From NCBI GenBank assembly GCA_001970955.1, contig MPUH01000062.1, forward strand, positions 1 to 64,000: a DNA stretch of 64,000 bases, given 5' to 3'. The notes under the pieces were generated by a model that worked only from the letters and a program-made list of their open reading frames with translations, made no database searches and was not told the DNA's origin. The DNA comes from Stentor coeruleus (lineage: Eukaryota > Ciliophora > Heterotrichea > Heterotrichida > Stentoridae). Positions 30,548-42,700 of the stretch are shown here, piece after piece; position 1 is the first letter of the stretch; every line of letters starts with the position of its first letter. A program made the position numbers and the translations under genes.

Positions 30548-31234
30548 TTATGGAGCCTGCTTAATCTCAGATTGAATAAGATCAATTTTCTCATTAGAAT
30601 CTTTTATAAGCACTGTATATAACGCTTTTTCATCATGTACCAATTGAATACGAATCTTTATTCTAGGTTGCTGCTCAGGTTCAACAGATATTGATTCAAT
30701 AGCATACCATTTATCCCTAACAGTCTGATCTTCTAAGTCAGTAATTTCGAAATCTTTCTTACCAAAGAAAATCGAGCTTTCTGGATCTTTCTCAAGCATC
30801 ACTGACACTCTTATAATATTAAAATTCTGTAAACTCTGTTTAATTTGCACAACTTTATACCATTCTGGAAGGTATCTTCCAGCAGAAAAAGTGCTAAATG
30901 AAGGTCCATTTGGTTCAAGTGTCACTTTGATAAAAGGTTTATAGCTATTAAAACATCCAGACATATACAAATCTAAACCTTTTTGTACCTCAATCGATAC
31001 TTCTGGTATAGTTGGCATTCCAGCTGTTGAATTTTCAATTTTTTCTAAGAATTGGCTTTGCTCTTTTTCTAAGGATTCAACAAGCTTTTCAAGATCTTGT
31101 TTTGGCATATTTTTTAGTTGTTTTTTATTGAAACTAACAGCTGATGATATAAAGTAATTGTTGTTCTCGTTGTTTTGTTTCCGCTTGTGCTTGTCCATTT
31201 CGGAGTGTGAGGGCCGGCTATAGCAGTCTCCCAT
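30548..31234 (-). CDS. Probably myristoylated/palmitoylated C2-like protein
   Basis: 228 residues. The protein begins MGDCYSRPS: Gly2 followed by Cys4 is a typical N-myristoylation plus palmitoylation start. A charged Lys/Asn-rich and short coiled-coil segment (to about residue 70) precedes a beta-rich domain (about 80-205) with the spacing of a C2 domain (FIKVTLEPNG, WYKVVQIKQSL, IFFGKKDFEITDLEDQ). The Asp ligands of calcium-binding C2 domains are mostly absent, so membrane attachment may rest on the lipid anchor. The exact family is not recognised. It is divergent from the S11 peptidase over 283 bp. The stop is TAA. Confidence 0.7.
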   Translation of the reverse strand: MGDCYSRPSHSEMDKHKRKQNNENNNYFISSAVSFNKKQLKNMPKQDLEKLVESLEKEQSQFLEKIENSTAGMPTIPEVSIEVQKGLDLYMSGCFNSYKPFIKVTLEPNGPSFSTFSAGRYLPEWYKVVQIKQSLQNFNIIRVSVMLEKDPESSIFFGKKDFEITDLEDQTVRDKWYAIESISVEPEQQPRIKIRIQLVHDEKALYTVLIKDSNEKIDLIQSEIKQAP

Positions 31235-31517
31235 TATTTTATCTAATGAAAATCTTTTAGTTATATACGTTAATAAATGGTAGATACTGATTTCTTTATC
31301 CTAAGACAATCATCATCTATTTTCCCCCTTCTAAGCCAATTATCTTAATTTTAATCACTAAACCTACTAAAAAATCATAAAAAATAGAAAAATCTTACAA
31401 ACTTTCCACCTTCCCTACATTTTCACCATCAAAAACCCCCAAACCAATCCTATTCCTCATTAGCCTATCACAAAAATCATATCCAATTTACCTAAGTTTC
31501 TTATCATATTACATATA

Positions 31518-32537
31518 ATGGAAATAAATAATTCGATTTCAGAATCTACCTTACCAGTGATAAAAAACTCTCGAGTGACACGCCTACCCAAATTCAAACG
31601 TTACTTCAACAATCGTAACCAAATCCGCAACACAATTTCCAAGCGTCTTTTCGAAAAGTCCAAATACAACTCTTCTAAGCCAATTGATACTCACACATCA
31701 TCATCAGTAAAGTCTCAAGATAAGCATCCAAATCTAATAAACCGGTATCTTTTTTTTAAACCACATATTTCAGCAGCATCTTGGATTGCTATAGACGGTA
31801 AATCAGGTCGTTATTTAGATGGTAAAAACATAGATGACTTAAGAGAAATTGCTAGTTTGACTAAAATAATGACTTGTATAACAGCTATTCAAGAAGTTTA
31901 TAAACATAAAAGATCATTTGAAGAAACAGTTCTTGTATCTCAAACTGCTGCAAGTATTGATGGGACAATTGCTGATTTAAAACCTTTTGATGAACTTAGG
32001 CTTTGGGATTTATTACATGGGCTTATGTTACCATCAGGAAATGATGCTGCTATTGCAATAGCTGAATTTATTGGGAAAATTATAGATCCGAATATAGATC
32101 CTTTGATTGCATTTATAAACAAAATGAATACTAATGCTAAAAGTTTGAATCTTAATGATACAGTTTTTACTAATCCTCATGGTATGTCTACAACTATAAA
32201 TATTAGTAGTGCTAGAAGTATTGCTGTTTTATCATCATATTGCATGAAAGTTAGCTTTTTTAGTAAAATTGTTAATACAAAACATTATATTTGTAGTATT
32301 TATAATCCAAGTGGGATTAGGAAAATTGAATGGACTAATACTAATGTTTTGTTAGATAAAGGATATTGTGGGGTTAAAACTGGGGTTACACCTGCTGCTG
32401 GACCCTGTTTGTGCTTTTGTATGGAAAGAAGGAAGAAAAAACTTTTGGTGGTTTTGCTTAATTCGAAATCTATGGATGCAAGGTGGAGAGAAGCGGTTAA
32501 ATTGTGGAAATATGCTAGTTTGCACCTTTTACACTAA
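31518..32537 (+). CDS. Bacterial-type D-alanyl-D-alanine carboxypeptidase (peptidase S11)
   Basis: 339 residues. All three catalytic motifs of penicillin-binding S11 enzymes are present and in order: SLTK (Ser113, Lys116), SGN (173-175) and KTG (287-289). Context motifs WIAIDGKSG, LLHGLMLPSGNDAAIAIAE and FTNPHGMS are also typical. In bacteria the enzyme trims the terminal D-Ala from peptidoglycan stem peptides. Here a basic Asn/Ser-rich extension of about 85 residues with no hydrophobic signal replaces the bacterial signal peptide. The C-terminal PBP5 beta domain and its amphipathic anchor are missing. Codon use and flanks look like the neighbours, so a transfer, if it happened, is old. The role could be digestion of bacterial walls or a different peptidase/esterase activity. 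The stop is TAA. Confidence 0.9.
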   Translation: MEINNSISESTLPVIKNSRVTRLPKFKRYFNNRNQIRNTISKRLFEKSKYNSSKPIDTHTSSSVKSQDKHPNLINRYLFFKPHISAASWIAIDGKSGRYLDGKNIDDLREIASLTKIMTCITAIQEVYKHKRSFEETVLVSQTAASIDGTIADLKPFDELRLWDLLHGLMLPSGNDAAIAIAEFIGKIIDPNIDPLIAFINKMNTNAKSLNLNDTVFTNPHGMSTTINISSARSIAVLSSYCMKVSFFSKIVNTKHYICSIYNPSGIRKIEWTNTNVLLDKGYCGVKTGVTPAAGPCLCFCMERRKKKLLVVLLNSKSMDARWREAVKLWKYASLHLLH

Positions 32538-33561
32538 GGGAAGTTTTAATAATTTATTTAAATGGGAAGGTATAAAGTTTGATAAGTTTTTTTATAGTGA
32601 GGATAGGTTTTTTTTTTGATGTATTGGTTTTATTTGCCTGTTAGGGTTTTTTATGTGGTGATTGTGTTTTTTATTTTAAGATAAACATTTTTGGGGTTTG
32701 TTTGTAAGGTTTCTATCTTGGATCTAGGTAAATGTTATGTTGATATTTTAAATATATTGAGTAGATTTTTATGAATATTCAGATATTTTAATATTTGGAT
32801 TTCAAAATATAAATATATTTCACTACAAATTTAGTTCAAGTTTACAAAACTTTTAGCTTAAAAAGAATATATAATCAATCTAAGCACCTCATAAAAGAAT
32901 CTTGCCTGATATCACCCTAAACCTTAAAAGTTAATTAATTTTTAAAATTACATGACGCTTTTCTCAAATATAAAAAAAAATAACAACTTTCCAAATATAA
33001 AACACGTAACTAAACTTATATATGCCAATACCCTAAAACATATCCCAAAACAAAAACCTAATCACATCTCTCATTCAAAATCCTAATTTTATCATATACC
33101 CAAATCTTTTAAAAAATTCCTTTTATTATACCTACTCCTCCCGAATTCAAATACCCTCATACATCCTTCCCTATATCTATTCTAATTACCCCAAACCTAA
33201 AAATATTCAACATCCTAGCCTCTTCCTACTAAAAAAATCTCAAAAACCTAAAAGCCTCCTAATGAAAATAAATCTAAAACCCTATCCTCAATTGTTCTTT
33301 AAAACCTTTTTCTTATTCACAAAAATAAATCTCATTATCATTTAAATATTAAATCCCTAATACACATATAATACTAAAAAACTTATTATTCTCTATACAT
33401 ATCTTCATAAAATCCAAAATTTAAAACTATTTCTTAACCTTGTAAAAAATATAAGCTTTAGTCCTATATTTTATAAATCTATGATTAATAAGCCATAATT
33501 TCCGACTTATAGCAGGGTATTTATTCTAATAATCATTACATAATTTTATTAATAAATTTAT
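32538..33561. other. Intergenic region with an abrupt skew switch
   Basis: 1.0 kb between two + strand genes. In 32581-32700 I count about 29 G and 3 C; in 33121-33240 about 38 C and 2 G. It is the clearest example of the G-rich to C-rich switch seen across the window. No gene or repeat is supported. Confidence 0.7.
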
Positions 33562-35778
33562 ATGAGTTCACCTGTGCTTGAGAGGAGTACTTCAGGAGAG
33601 TACAGGAGATTATTTACAAGAAGCATAATGACAAATTTTGATAAAAGAAAAAAAAAGACGGATAGGATGAAGTTTTTATGGGCTCGACTACGAGTTTTTT
33701 CTAAGGTAATAGGAAAATTGATGGTTTTGAAAAAAGAGATCAGGTTATACGGATCTACAAGAAGCTGTGAATCTCCTACTTTAAATGACAATGAAACTAT
33801 AATGAAAAAAATTGATTACAAATGGATTTTCAACCCTGATAGTAATTTTAAAGCTGCGTGGAATTCTGTTATTATGATATTACTTTTCTATACTGCAACT
33901 ATTTTACCTTATAGAATGTGTTTTAATGCCTGGCAATACAATAACTGGATGATTTTAGATATAATTATCGATATAGTGTTTTTTTTTGATATTCTCATAA
34001 CATTCAATACAGCTATTGTTTCAGTAAGTGAAAGAATAATTTATTCAAGAAAATCTATAGCTAAAAATTATATGAAATTTTGGTTTATAATTGACTTATT
34101 ATCTTGTATACCACTTGAGATTATAGATACAAACGACACAGAAAGTGCATCATCATATAATAATTTTTTAAGGATATTAAGGGTTAGTAGAATGTATCGT
34201 TTTATGAGGATTTTAAGGCTTTTGAAACTTTTAAGATTTCTCAGATCACAATATGTGAATAATCTTCTTATGAAAAACAAGTTTAATACTAGCTCTGGTA
34301 GAATTATAATCTTTTTTTTTATCCTTGCAATAAGTGTACATATACTTGGATGTTTATGGTTTTATGTTTCTAAAACTGATAATAGTCATATAACTTGGGC
34401 ATTTGTTTATCATATTGAAGATCAACCAGATTATGCCCAATATCTTTCAAGTATATACTTTGTTTTTACAACTTTAACAACTGTAGGATATGGTGATAAT
34501 ACCCCAATTTCTAATATCGAAAAAATGTTTACAATAATCTTAATGGCCTTTGGTGTAGTTTTTTACTCATATATGATTGGATCACTTTCAAGCTCATTAA
34601 AATCAAAAGATCGTATCACTACTAAATTAAAAGCTAAGCTTAATGGAATTAAAGAGTTCGCTAAAGCTGTAAATATGTCGCAAACCTTACATAAAAAAAT
34701 TGTTTCTAACTTAAAAACTAATGCTTTTACGAATGTCCTTGATAACCTTGATATAGATATTATTATAAAAGACCTTCCTTCTAACCTTAAGGAAGAGATA
34801 TTTGATAACATGTATAATAAAATTACCCAAGGGCTTACTTTTTTCCAAGGTAAACCCAAGAGTTTTATAAATTCTTTAGTCCCAGCATTAAAATTAAGCT
34901 ATTATGTTTTTCAAGACATACTTTATGAAGAAGAAGATTTGCCTGAAGAAATTTATTTAATAAGTACAGGTTCTGTATTTTTAAACATACGAAGAAATAT
35001 AGTATTTCGTGTATATTTCCAAGGATCCTATTTTGGGGAAATTGAAATACTCGAAAGCACAAACCGTAACTGTACAGCAACAATTGGCACAAGAAACGCT
35101 GAACTTTATGCTATATCTAAAATTGACCTTATGGCATCATTAAAAGAATTTCCTCATGTCTTTGATGAACTCTATAATATCGCTAGAATCAGAGCAATAA
35201 AGCATGAAGAATCCAAAGAAGAGGCACTTTTAGATGTTGAAAAGTGTAAAAAATGTGATAGTATCAGTGACAGCCTTAGTGAAAGTTTTACATCAAGAGA
35301 AGAGGATGAGTCTGAATATAAACAAAGCTTATATGATGAGTTTTGGTTTAATCGTAGAGACACTGCTTTATTGATTAGTTTACAAAATGATACCCCATTT
35401 AAAAGAAAAAATAGACATATATGGTCTACAGCTTTAGGTAAACCAGTTGATTTATATCGTGAAAATCGTTGTAAGACTGATTTTATTGGGACACCTACTA
35501 TTAGAAAAAATAAGTTTGAGAAAATCAAGTCAATGACCAATCCTGAGATAAAAACTGTAAAGAGCAACCCAAGAATTGATAGAAATACTTTGTTAGAAAG
35601 AGAAATTTCTCCTATTATGAAGTATTCAGAAGAAGATGAAGATAATAAATTTGATGATTTGGGGATAAATGAAGTTGTGGATTGTGATGCTAATGAGATT
35701 AAAGGGAATTGTGAAAATGTTATAAGTGGGGTTAAAGGAAGGGATCGGAATATAGAAGAACATGTAATGTATAAGTAG
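33562..35778 (+). CDS. Voltage-gated K+ channel with cyclic-nucleotide-binding domain (KCNH/HCN-like)
   Basis: 738 residues. A basic N-terminus is followed by S1-S6 (about 100-350). S4 carries regularly spaced Arg/Lys (RILRVSRMYRFMRILRLLK) and the pore has TTVGYGD at about 306-312, a K+-selective filter. A C-linker and cyclic-nucleotide-binding domain follow (about 430-540). The phosphate cassette reads FGEIEILESTNRNCTA, keeping Gly, Glu and the key Arg, though Ala after Arg is Asn-Cys. The tail (about 200 residues) is charged and low in structure. It lies in the plasma or ciliary membrane by analogy with ciliate channels. Ligand control is plausible but unproven, since many family members no longer bind cyclic nucleotides. 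The stop is TAG. Confidence 0.93.
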   Translation: MSSPVLERSTSGEYRRLFTRSIMTNFDKRKKKTDRMKFLWARLRVFSKVIGKLMVLKKEIRLYGSTRSCESPTLNDNETIMKKIDYKWIFNPDSNFKAAWNSVIMILLFYTATILPYRMCFNAWQYNNWMILDIIIDIVFFFDILITFNTAIVSVSERIIYSRKSIAKNYMKFWFIIDLLSCIPLEIIDTNDTESASSYNNFLRILRVSRMYRFMRILRLLKLLRFLRSQYVNNLLMKNKFNTSSGRIIIFFFILAISVHILGCLWFYVSKTDNSHITWAFVYHIEDQPDYAQYLSSIYFVFTTLTTVGYGDNTPISNIEKMFTIILMAFGVVFYSYMIGSLSSSLKSKDRITTKLKAKLNGIKEFAKAVNMSQTLHKKIVSNLKTNAFTNVLDNLDIDIIIKDLPSNLKEEIFDNMYNKITQGLTFFQGKPKSFINSLVPALKLSYYVFQDILYEEEDLPEEIYLISTGSVFLNIRRNIVFRVYFQGSYFGEIEILESTNRNCTATIGTRNAELYAISKIDLMASLKEFPHVFDELYNIARIRAIKHEESKEEALLDVEKCKKCDSISDSLSESFTSREEDESEYKQSLYDEFWFNRRDTALLISLQNDTPFKRKNRHIWSTALGKPVDLYRENRCKTDFIGTPTIRKNKFEKIKSMTNPEIKTVKSNPRIDRNTLLEREISPIMKYSEEDEDNKFDDLGINEVVDCDANEIKGNCENVISGVKGRDRNIEEHVMYK

Positions 35779-35921
35779 ATATGCAAAATATATGAGATGA
35801 GTCAAAGGCTTATAAATGATAAAAAGAACTTATTGGAACTGCTATTTAAGCTAGGGGGTGTAGTTAATGGATGCTAATATATTATATAAACTATAAAAGT
35901 AGATTATTCAATGTAAAATAT

Positions 35922-36080
35922 AAAATCTACATCCCAACAGTAAAAAGTTAGAAAATTATTTTAACTAAAAACTTAAATTTTTATTATAATCATATAAATA
36001 NAAAATCTACATCCCAACAGTAAAAAGTTAGAAAATTATTTTAACTAAAAACTTAAATTTTTATTATAATCATATAAATA
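35922..36080. repeat. Identical direct duplication across an N (36001)
   Basis: The 79 bases at 35922-36000, starting AAAATCTACATCCCAACAG, are repeated at 36002-36080 with no difference seen. An exact copy on both sides of one N strongly suggests overlapping contig ends joined without merging. Confidence 0.9.
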
Positions 36081-36515
36081 TTATGCTTCTCTTTAAAACC
36101 CAACAGAATCATTATATAATACAAACCCATTTCAATAAATGGAACTAAACTTATAAAGTTTTGAAATAGTAGGCAAGATCTTCATAACCATTATAGTCTC
36201 AAAACTCAAGGACACAATTTTAACTCAACAGAAATCCTAACGAAGAAATACTTGAAATCAGCAGCAACAGAAAAGCTCATCAGAACAAGCCTTATGATGT
36301 TAATATCATCCTATATTGTCCACCTAATAATATTCTTCATCAACCCATACTGCACTTCAACCTTTTCTCAACTTAGTCTTTGTCATCTCTCATATTCTTA
36401 CTTTCTATAAATCATATAAAAGTTTTAAAGTTCATTCACAATACCCTATATTTTATCCATGATCCAATCATAATATATTATCTATTATACATTAACCTCA
36501 AATACTATAAAAAAA

Positions 36516-36670
36516 TCTTTTAGCCCTATATATATCATAAACTTCTCAAAAATTTATATCCTTCCTATCTTTTTTCTATCCAATTTAAAANTTTCTTTTA
36601 ATCCTATATATATATCATAAACTTCTCAAAAATTTATATCCTTCCTATCTTTTTTCTATCCAATTTAAAA
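36516..36670. repeat. Near-identical direct duplication across an N (36591)
   Basis: About 75 bp ending CTATCCAATTTAAAA occurs on each side of the N. The copies differ by a substitution pair (TTAGCCC versus TTAATCC) and one TA dinucleotide in an AT run, which suggests allelic contig ends. Confidence 0.85.
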
Positions 36671-36706
36671 CCTAATATTTTTTACTAGGACAAATAAGTT
36701 ATAAAA

Positions 36707-39700
36707 ATGTCTGACGTAAGGGTTACTTACATAGCAAATTGCGTGTCTTCATATTTACGTGCAGGCCCTCCTCCTCCTTCAGCTCTTATAACAAGTTTTT
36801 TAGATTCATCAGACTTTAGTGTGTTGCAAGTTCTATACGATAGTGAGTTCCATTTCCGCAACGACCTTCAACAACCACCTCAGAATTGCCGCGAAGTGCA
36901 TTTTATCAAGCTTATCCCTAGGCCATTATCTGAAAACGAGCTTAGTTCACAGATTGTCATAGGTTCCTTAGGTCAAGATTCTCTTTCTACACTATACAGA
37001 TCTTTATCAGCAATATCAATCCCATTATTAAAATCAGGTAAATTAGATCTAAGACTTTCTTCTGTACTCGAAGATTTAGTCGGTGGACTATCTTATTCTC
37101 TAAAAGAAAGTTCAGGGGAAAATATTACTTGCATATTAACACCTACAGATGAAATCGAATATTGGAATAATGTTTCTAATGATTATAGATCTGATAAGCA
37201 AGAACAAGGTAAAGCATATATGGACCATTATGGGAAAATAATGCAAAATTGGGCAAATTTCGCCTCATTAGAATTCGCTGAGTTTTATGAACTTATTGAA
37301 ACCACTGGAGAAGTTTTAGAAAGTATTTGGAAAGATGATAAATTTGTATACCCACAAGATAGAATGGAAAGAGTTTTACATGTTGTCGCTGATGCTATAC
37401 CTAGAAAAATGCAAACTGGACTTGGGAATATGTGGGAAGATGAACTTGGTAATGTTGTTGCTAAGCTTAATGAAGGACTTAAAGCTGTGCAAAGATGGGT
37501 ACAGATAATGCAGAGTATACCTAATTGTAATAAGAAAAAAAGGAAATGGCAAGGAAAAGAGATTAATGTGCAAAATTTAGTTGATTTTCAAACCCGTGTT
37601 GAAGAGATTATAGAAATCAAAAGCCAAATGGATGAACTACTGAAATTACTAACACCAGAGAACCAAAAAAGGTTTAAATTAGATAAGATTTTCGAACCAT
37701 TGAAGAAAATCAACCCTTTTCAAGTTAGTGAATATTCTAAAGCTCTATGGGAAGAAGCTAAATCTAGGTATAATGCAAATATTCAGGGTCCAGAAGAGAT
37801 TATTGCTGGGGAGATCAGAAAAAAACTCCTTCAGACAACAGAAACCAACTTCCAAATACGATATATACAAACTTGTAAAGGGCTTATAAGTCGACCTAAT
37901 ATCAAAAAAGCTTTACAAAATGAACGAGAACAACTTTTAAGTCAGATTGTCCTATCAGTAGAAAGCCTTAAGCAAGAGTTTGACCAAAAATCCACACAGA
38001 GCTCAAATATTGTGTCCAGTTTTGATAAACTTAGCCAAGAAAATATGTCCCCATTGGTATCAAGTATAGTTTGGGCAAGGCAATTATATACAAAACTGAA
38101 TAGAACTTATTCGAGTAGTGAATGGCTTTTGGCTGACCTTGAAAACTTTAAAAAACTACGACATTTTAAAGACACCTTAGGGAAAAAACTGGAAGATTAC
38201 CAAAAACAAAGCTTTGGATCATGGTGTGGAGGTGTAGATAAAGCGCTTAGTGATAAATCTGATCCTATTGCCCTTGATATTACAGGAAAACTTATGGAAC
38301 TTGACTTAACAGATGGGTTTTTAAAAGTTGGGTTTTCAGATAAACTTGTACAATTGATTAAAGAGGTAAGACAATTGTTAGAATATGGATTTGATGTACC
38401 GAAAAATATAAAAACTGTAGCATTAGAAGGGAAAAAATATTGTAAGGAAGCTATTACTTTAAAACAAGTGGCGAATTTTTATAATAATATGTCTTCACAA
38501 ATATTAGAATGCCAAAAAAGAATGCTTTTAGGTGAGGCTATAGCTTTTGAAGAAGTTGTTAAGAATACAAAGAGTTTAAGTTCTGGAAAACTTATGTGGA
38601 ACTCGTCTAATGAAGTTGCTGAGTATATAAAAGTTGTCCAAAAAGCAGCGAATGAACTTATGGGGGAAAATAGGAAACTGAGAAAAGTACATTTTGAGAT
38701 TATAGAGAAAATTAAAGAGTTACAGAGTATTGATTTATTAAAATACAGACAAATGTGGAAAGATAAACTTAATGAAATAAGGAGAAATGTTGAAGCTGTC
38801 AGTGACAATAAAGACCCCACAGGTTTAGTGATATGGAAAACCGCTTTAGACAAAGAGCTCTACAAAGCTCTTGAAGTCCAATACAAACAAGGTCTAGAAA
38901 ACCTAAGCCAAAACCTCCCCGACATAAAAATCGACTTATCTTTTATGAATAAAACCTTACAATTCAGACCCCCATTAGAAGAAATTAAATCAAAATATTA
39001 TACCGAAATAAGACTTTTCATATCAATCCCAATAACTTTCCAAGGCTTTGGAGGAAGTCCAGAAATCTACAGAAAAATGCCAGATAAAAGTTCAGATCTC
39101 CTTTATACCGTATATAAAAATGCTGAAAACTTATTCGTCGAACTTAAAGAATTACAAGTTTCATATAAACATTGGTGTGTATTAGGAAGAGTCAATATAG
39201 AAAATCTTGTTGAAGAGAAAATTAAAACTGTTGAAGACTTTGATCATAATTTCAAAACCCTAAGACAAAAACGTAAAGATATTGAAAGGATCCCAGATAG
39301 TCATAAAATCCATTGTTTTAATATATCAACAACACCTTTAAAATCATCATTAGAAGACCAGTTACAAAGACTTTCTGATGCTTTGATAGTCTCACTTAAA
39401 ACAACGATAAAATTTGATGCTGAGCTTTTGACTGAATTTTTAAAAACCGCACAAGCTAAACTTAATCAAAGGCCACAAACTGTTGAAGAAATCACCCAAG
39501 CGCAGAAGGAAATATTAGAAGTTGTGTCACATAAAGAGAAAATGCAGGTAACTTATGATTCTATACAAGAAAAATCAAAGAGTTTAAGACAAATAACAGG
39601 AACTGCACCTAATTTAGCAGGACTTAATGACAAATGGGAAGGTTTTCTAACTAGTGTTGAGAGTTTTAAAGAGATTATTGAGCAACAAAGAGAAGTTGTT

Positions 39701-42700
39701 AAAAAAGATATACAAAAAAGAATAGATGAACTCGCTTTAGCCTTAGAAAAATTTGAGTCAAGATGGAATGCTTTGAAACCAAAACCTTTGGAAGAACTAA
39801 AAATGGAAACTGCTATAGAAAGTTCTGAAAGAATAAGAGAATGGAGAGAAGATTGGAATGGGTTAAAAGATCGAACTAAAGGGATTATAGAAGAAAGTGA
39901 ACATTTTGGAGTCCCAGTTCCTAAATTTGATTTGCAAAAAGTTGATAAGGAGTTGTCTGAGCAGACAGAAAACTGGAGGATTTTTGAAGAGTTTAGAGAA
40001 GAGTTGAAGAAATTAAGTGATGAGGATTGGCTTTCTTTTAGAAGTAAACTTTATCTTTTTCAAGAGTTTTTCGTCAATTGGTCTGATAAACTTAAAAGTA
40101 GAAGTAAAGAAGCAGTAACAAGGTTTATTCATTCACAGATTGAAATGTATAAACGGGCCTGGCCTTTACTGAAACTATCAACTGGGGAAGGGTTTGAAAA
40201 AGAGCATTGGAAAACTTTGTTCCATTATATGAAATTAGGTAAAGAAGTTACAATGGAAAATTTGAAACTTAATCATTTTATAGAAAGTATTGCTTATGTT
40301 ATTGCTTCAGCTGATCAAATTAAAGAACTTCAAGCACGATCTCAAGGTGAAGTGACTATTAGAGAAGCTATACAAGAGCTTAGGGTCTGGTGTGATGAAG
40401 CATCTTTTTCTCTTTTTGAACATGTGCAAAATGATCGTGTCACTCCTCTGATTAAAGACTGGAAAGAACTTATGACCCAAGTAAGCGACAATCAAAGTTT
40501 GTTAAGTTCCTTAAAAGAATCACGTTATTTCTCACGTTTTGCTGACCAGGTTAGTCAATTTGAATCAAAACTCTCATCTTTAGATGAATATTTATCCCGT
40601 TTAGCTATAATCCAACGTAAATGGGTTTACCTTGAACCTATATTTGGTCGTGGATCACTTCCTCAAGAACAATCACGTTTTAGACGTATTGATGATGATT
40701 ATCGAAATATCATGCTTGGTGTTGGAATGGATCCAAAAGTTGTAAGCCTTTGTAATATCCCTGGGTTAAAAGATACTCTTGATATGCTCATAGACCAACT
40801 TGAAAGATGTCAAAAAGCACTTAATGATTTCTTAGAAGAAAAACGTAGTAAATTTCCAAGATTTTATTTCATTGGAGATGATGATTTACTTGAAATCCTT
40901 GGCCAAGCTAAAAACCCAACAGTCATTCAAACTCATTTGAAAAAACTATTTTCTGGTATTTATCGTGTTGAATTCGGTGATAATAATAGCAAAATTATAG
41001 CTTTTTTAAGCTCAGCTGGGGAACGTGTACAGTTACATAATGCTATAAGAATTGTTGATGATGTTGAAATATGGCTTGATGCTTTAAGTAGGGAAATGCA
41101 ATCAACATTATCTAAAGAATTGATTAATTGTTTAAAAACTGATAAGGTACAGAGTATTTTACCAAGTCAACCTAGTCAATTATGTTCTTTGAGTGAGGTT
41201 ATAACTTTTTCTGAACAATGTGTTAAAGCTATTGAAGGAGGGACAATGAATAAACTTAAAGCTGATTTGCAGAGAAAACTTGCTGAACTTACATCTGCGA
41301 GACAAACTGATGCGTTGATGCTTATTAAAGTAAAAAGTTTGATTTTGGATTTGATACATAATATGGAAGTATCTGAATGTCTTATTGAAAATAAAGTATC
41401 GAGTACTAATGATTGGCAGTGGCATAGACAGCTTAAATTTTTTATACAGCAAAGTATGTGTATGATCCATATGGTTGAAGCTGTTTTTAATTATACTTAT
41501 GAATATCAAGGTAATGCTCCTAAGCTTGTACATACTCCTCTAACTGATAAATGCTATTTAACTTTAACTCAAGGTATGATGATGGGATATGGAGGTAATC
41601 CTTATGGTCCAGCAGGTACAGGTAAAACTGAATCAGTTAAAGCTTTAGGTCAAGCTTTTGGTAGGCAAGTTTTAGTTTTCAATTGTGATGAAGGGATCGA
41701 CTTTAAATCTATGGGTAGGATTTTTATTGGTCTAGTCAAATGTGGTGCCTGGGGATGTTTTGATGAATTCAATCGTCTTCTTGAAGAACAACTCTCAGCT
41801 ATATCCCAACAAATTCAAGTAATTCAATGGGCAATCAAAAACTCAGAAAAAAGTCTTGAGCTTCTTGGAAGGGTTATAGAAGTGAATCAAAATGCTGGGA
41901 TTTTTGTTACGATGAACCCAGCTGGTAAAGGATATGGAGGACGTTCTAAACTTCCTGACAACTTAAAAATGCTTTTTAGACCTGTGGCAATGAGTGTTCC
42001 TGATAATGAACTTATTGCTGAAGTACTACTTTTCTCAGAAGGTTTCCAAAGCGCTAAATCATTATCAAAAAAGCTCGTAGAGCTTTTTATACTCTCTAGA
42101 CAATTATTATCATCTCAACAACATTATGATTGGGGACTTCGTGCTTTGAAAACAACTCTAACTATAGGTGGGCAGATAATTCAATCAGAAAGAGCATTTA
42201 CTCCATCAATGACCCCAGCACGTGAAGCAATTATATTAATCAAAGCTATTAGAATCAACACTTTACCCAAACTAACTTATGCTGATTTACAGAAATTCTC
42301 CCCTTTAGTCAATGATATTTTTATTGGTTCAACAGTTGAAGATATACGTTATGATGATTTAGAACAAGCAATCCGTAAGACTTTAGAAGAGCAGAAATTA
42401 GAATATTCTGAAAACCAAGTTTCGAAAATCTTACAATTCTATGAATCAACAATGCAAAGAATGGGTGTTGTCCTAGTTGGCCCATCAGGTTGTGGTAAAT
42501 CAACAATATGGAAAGTTCTTAAAAGTTCTCTATCAAAACTTAATAAAGAAATCAAAACACATATAATGAACCCAAAATCAATGCCAAGACAACAACTTCT
42601 TGGACATATGGACAATGATACTCGTGAATGGAATGAAGGTGTTTTAACTGCAGCAGCTAGAGAATGTGTTAAACAACCTTTAGATGTTAGATCTTGGGTT

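Larger units (their letters stand above)
35779..36706. other. Intergenic region upstream of the dynein gene
   Basis: 928 bp containing two N joins (36001, 36591), each flanked by duplicated DNA, listed separately. The last 450 bp is C/A/T with very few G on the + strand. No gene or promoter element is recognisable. Confidence 0.55.

Noticed and set aside
35172-35786. 204-codon - strand frame opposite the K+ channel tail
   Set aside because: It lies wholly antisense to a conserved gene and has no recognisable domain.
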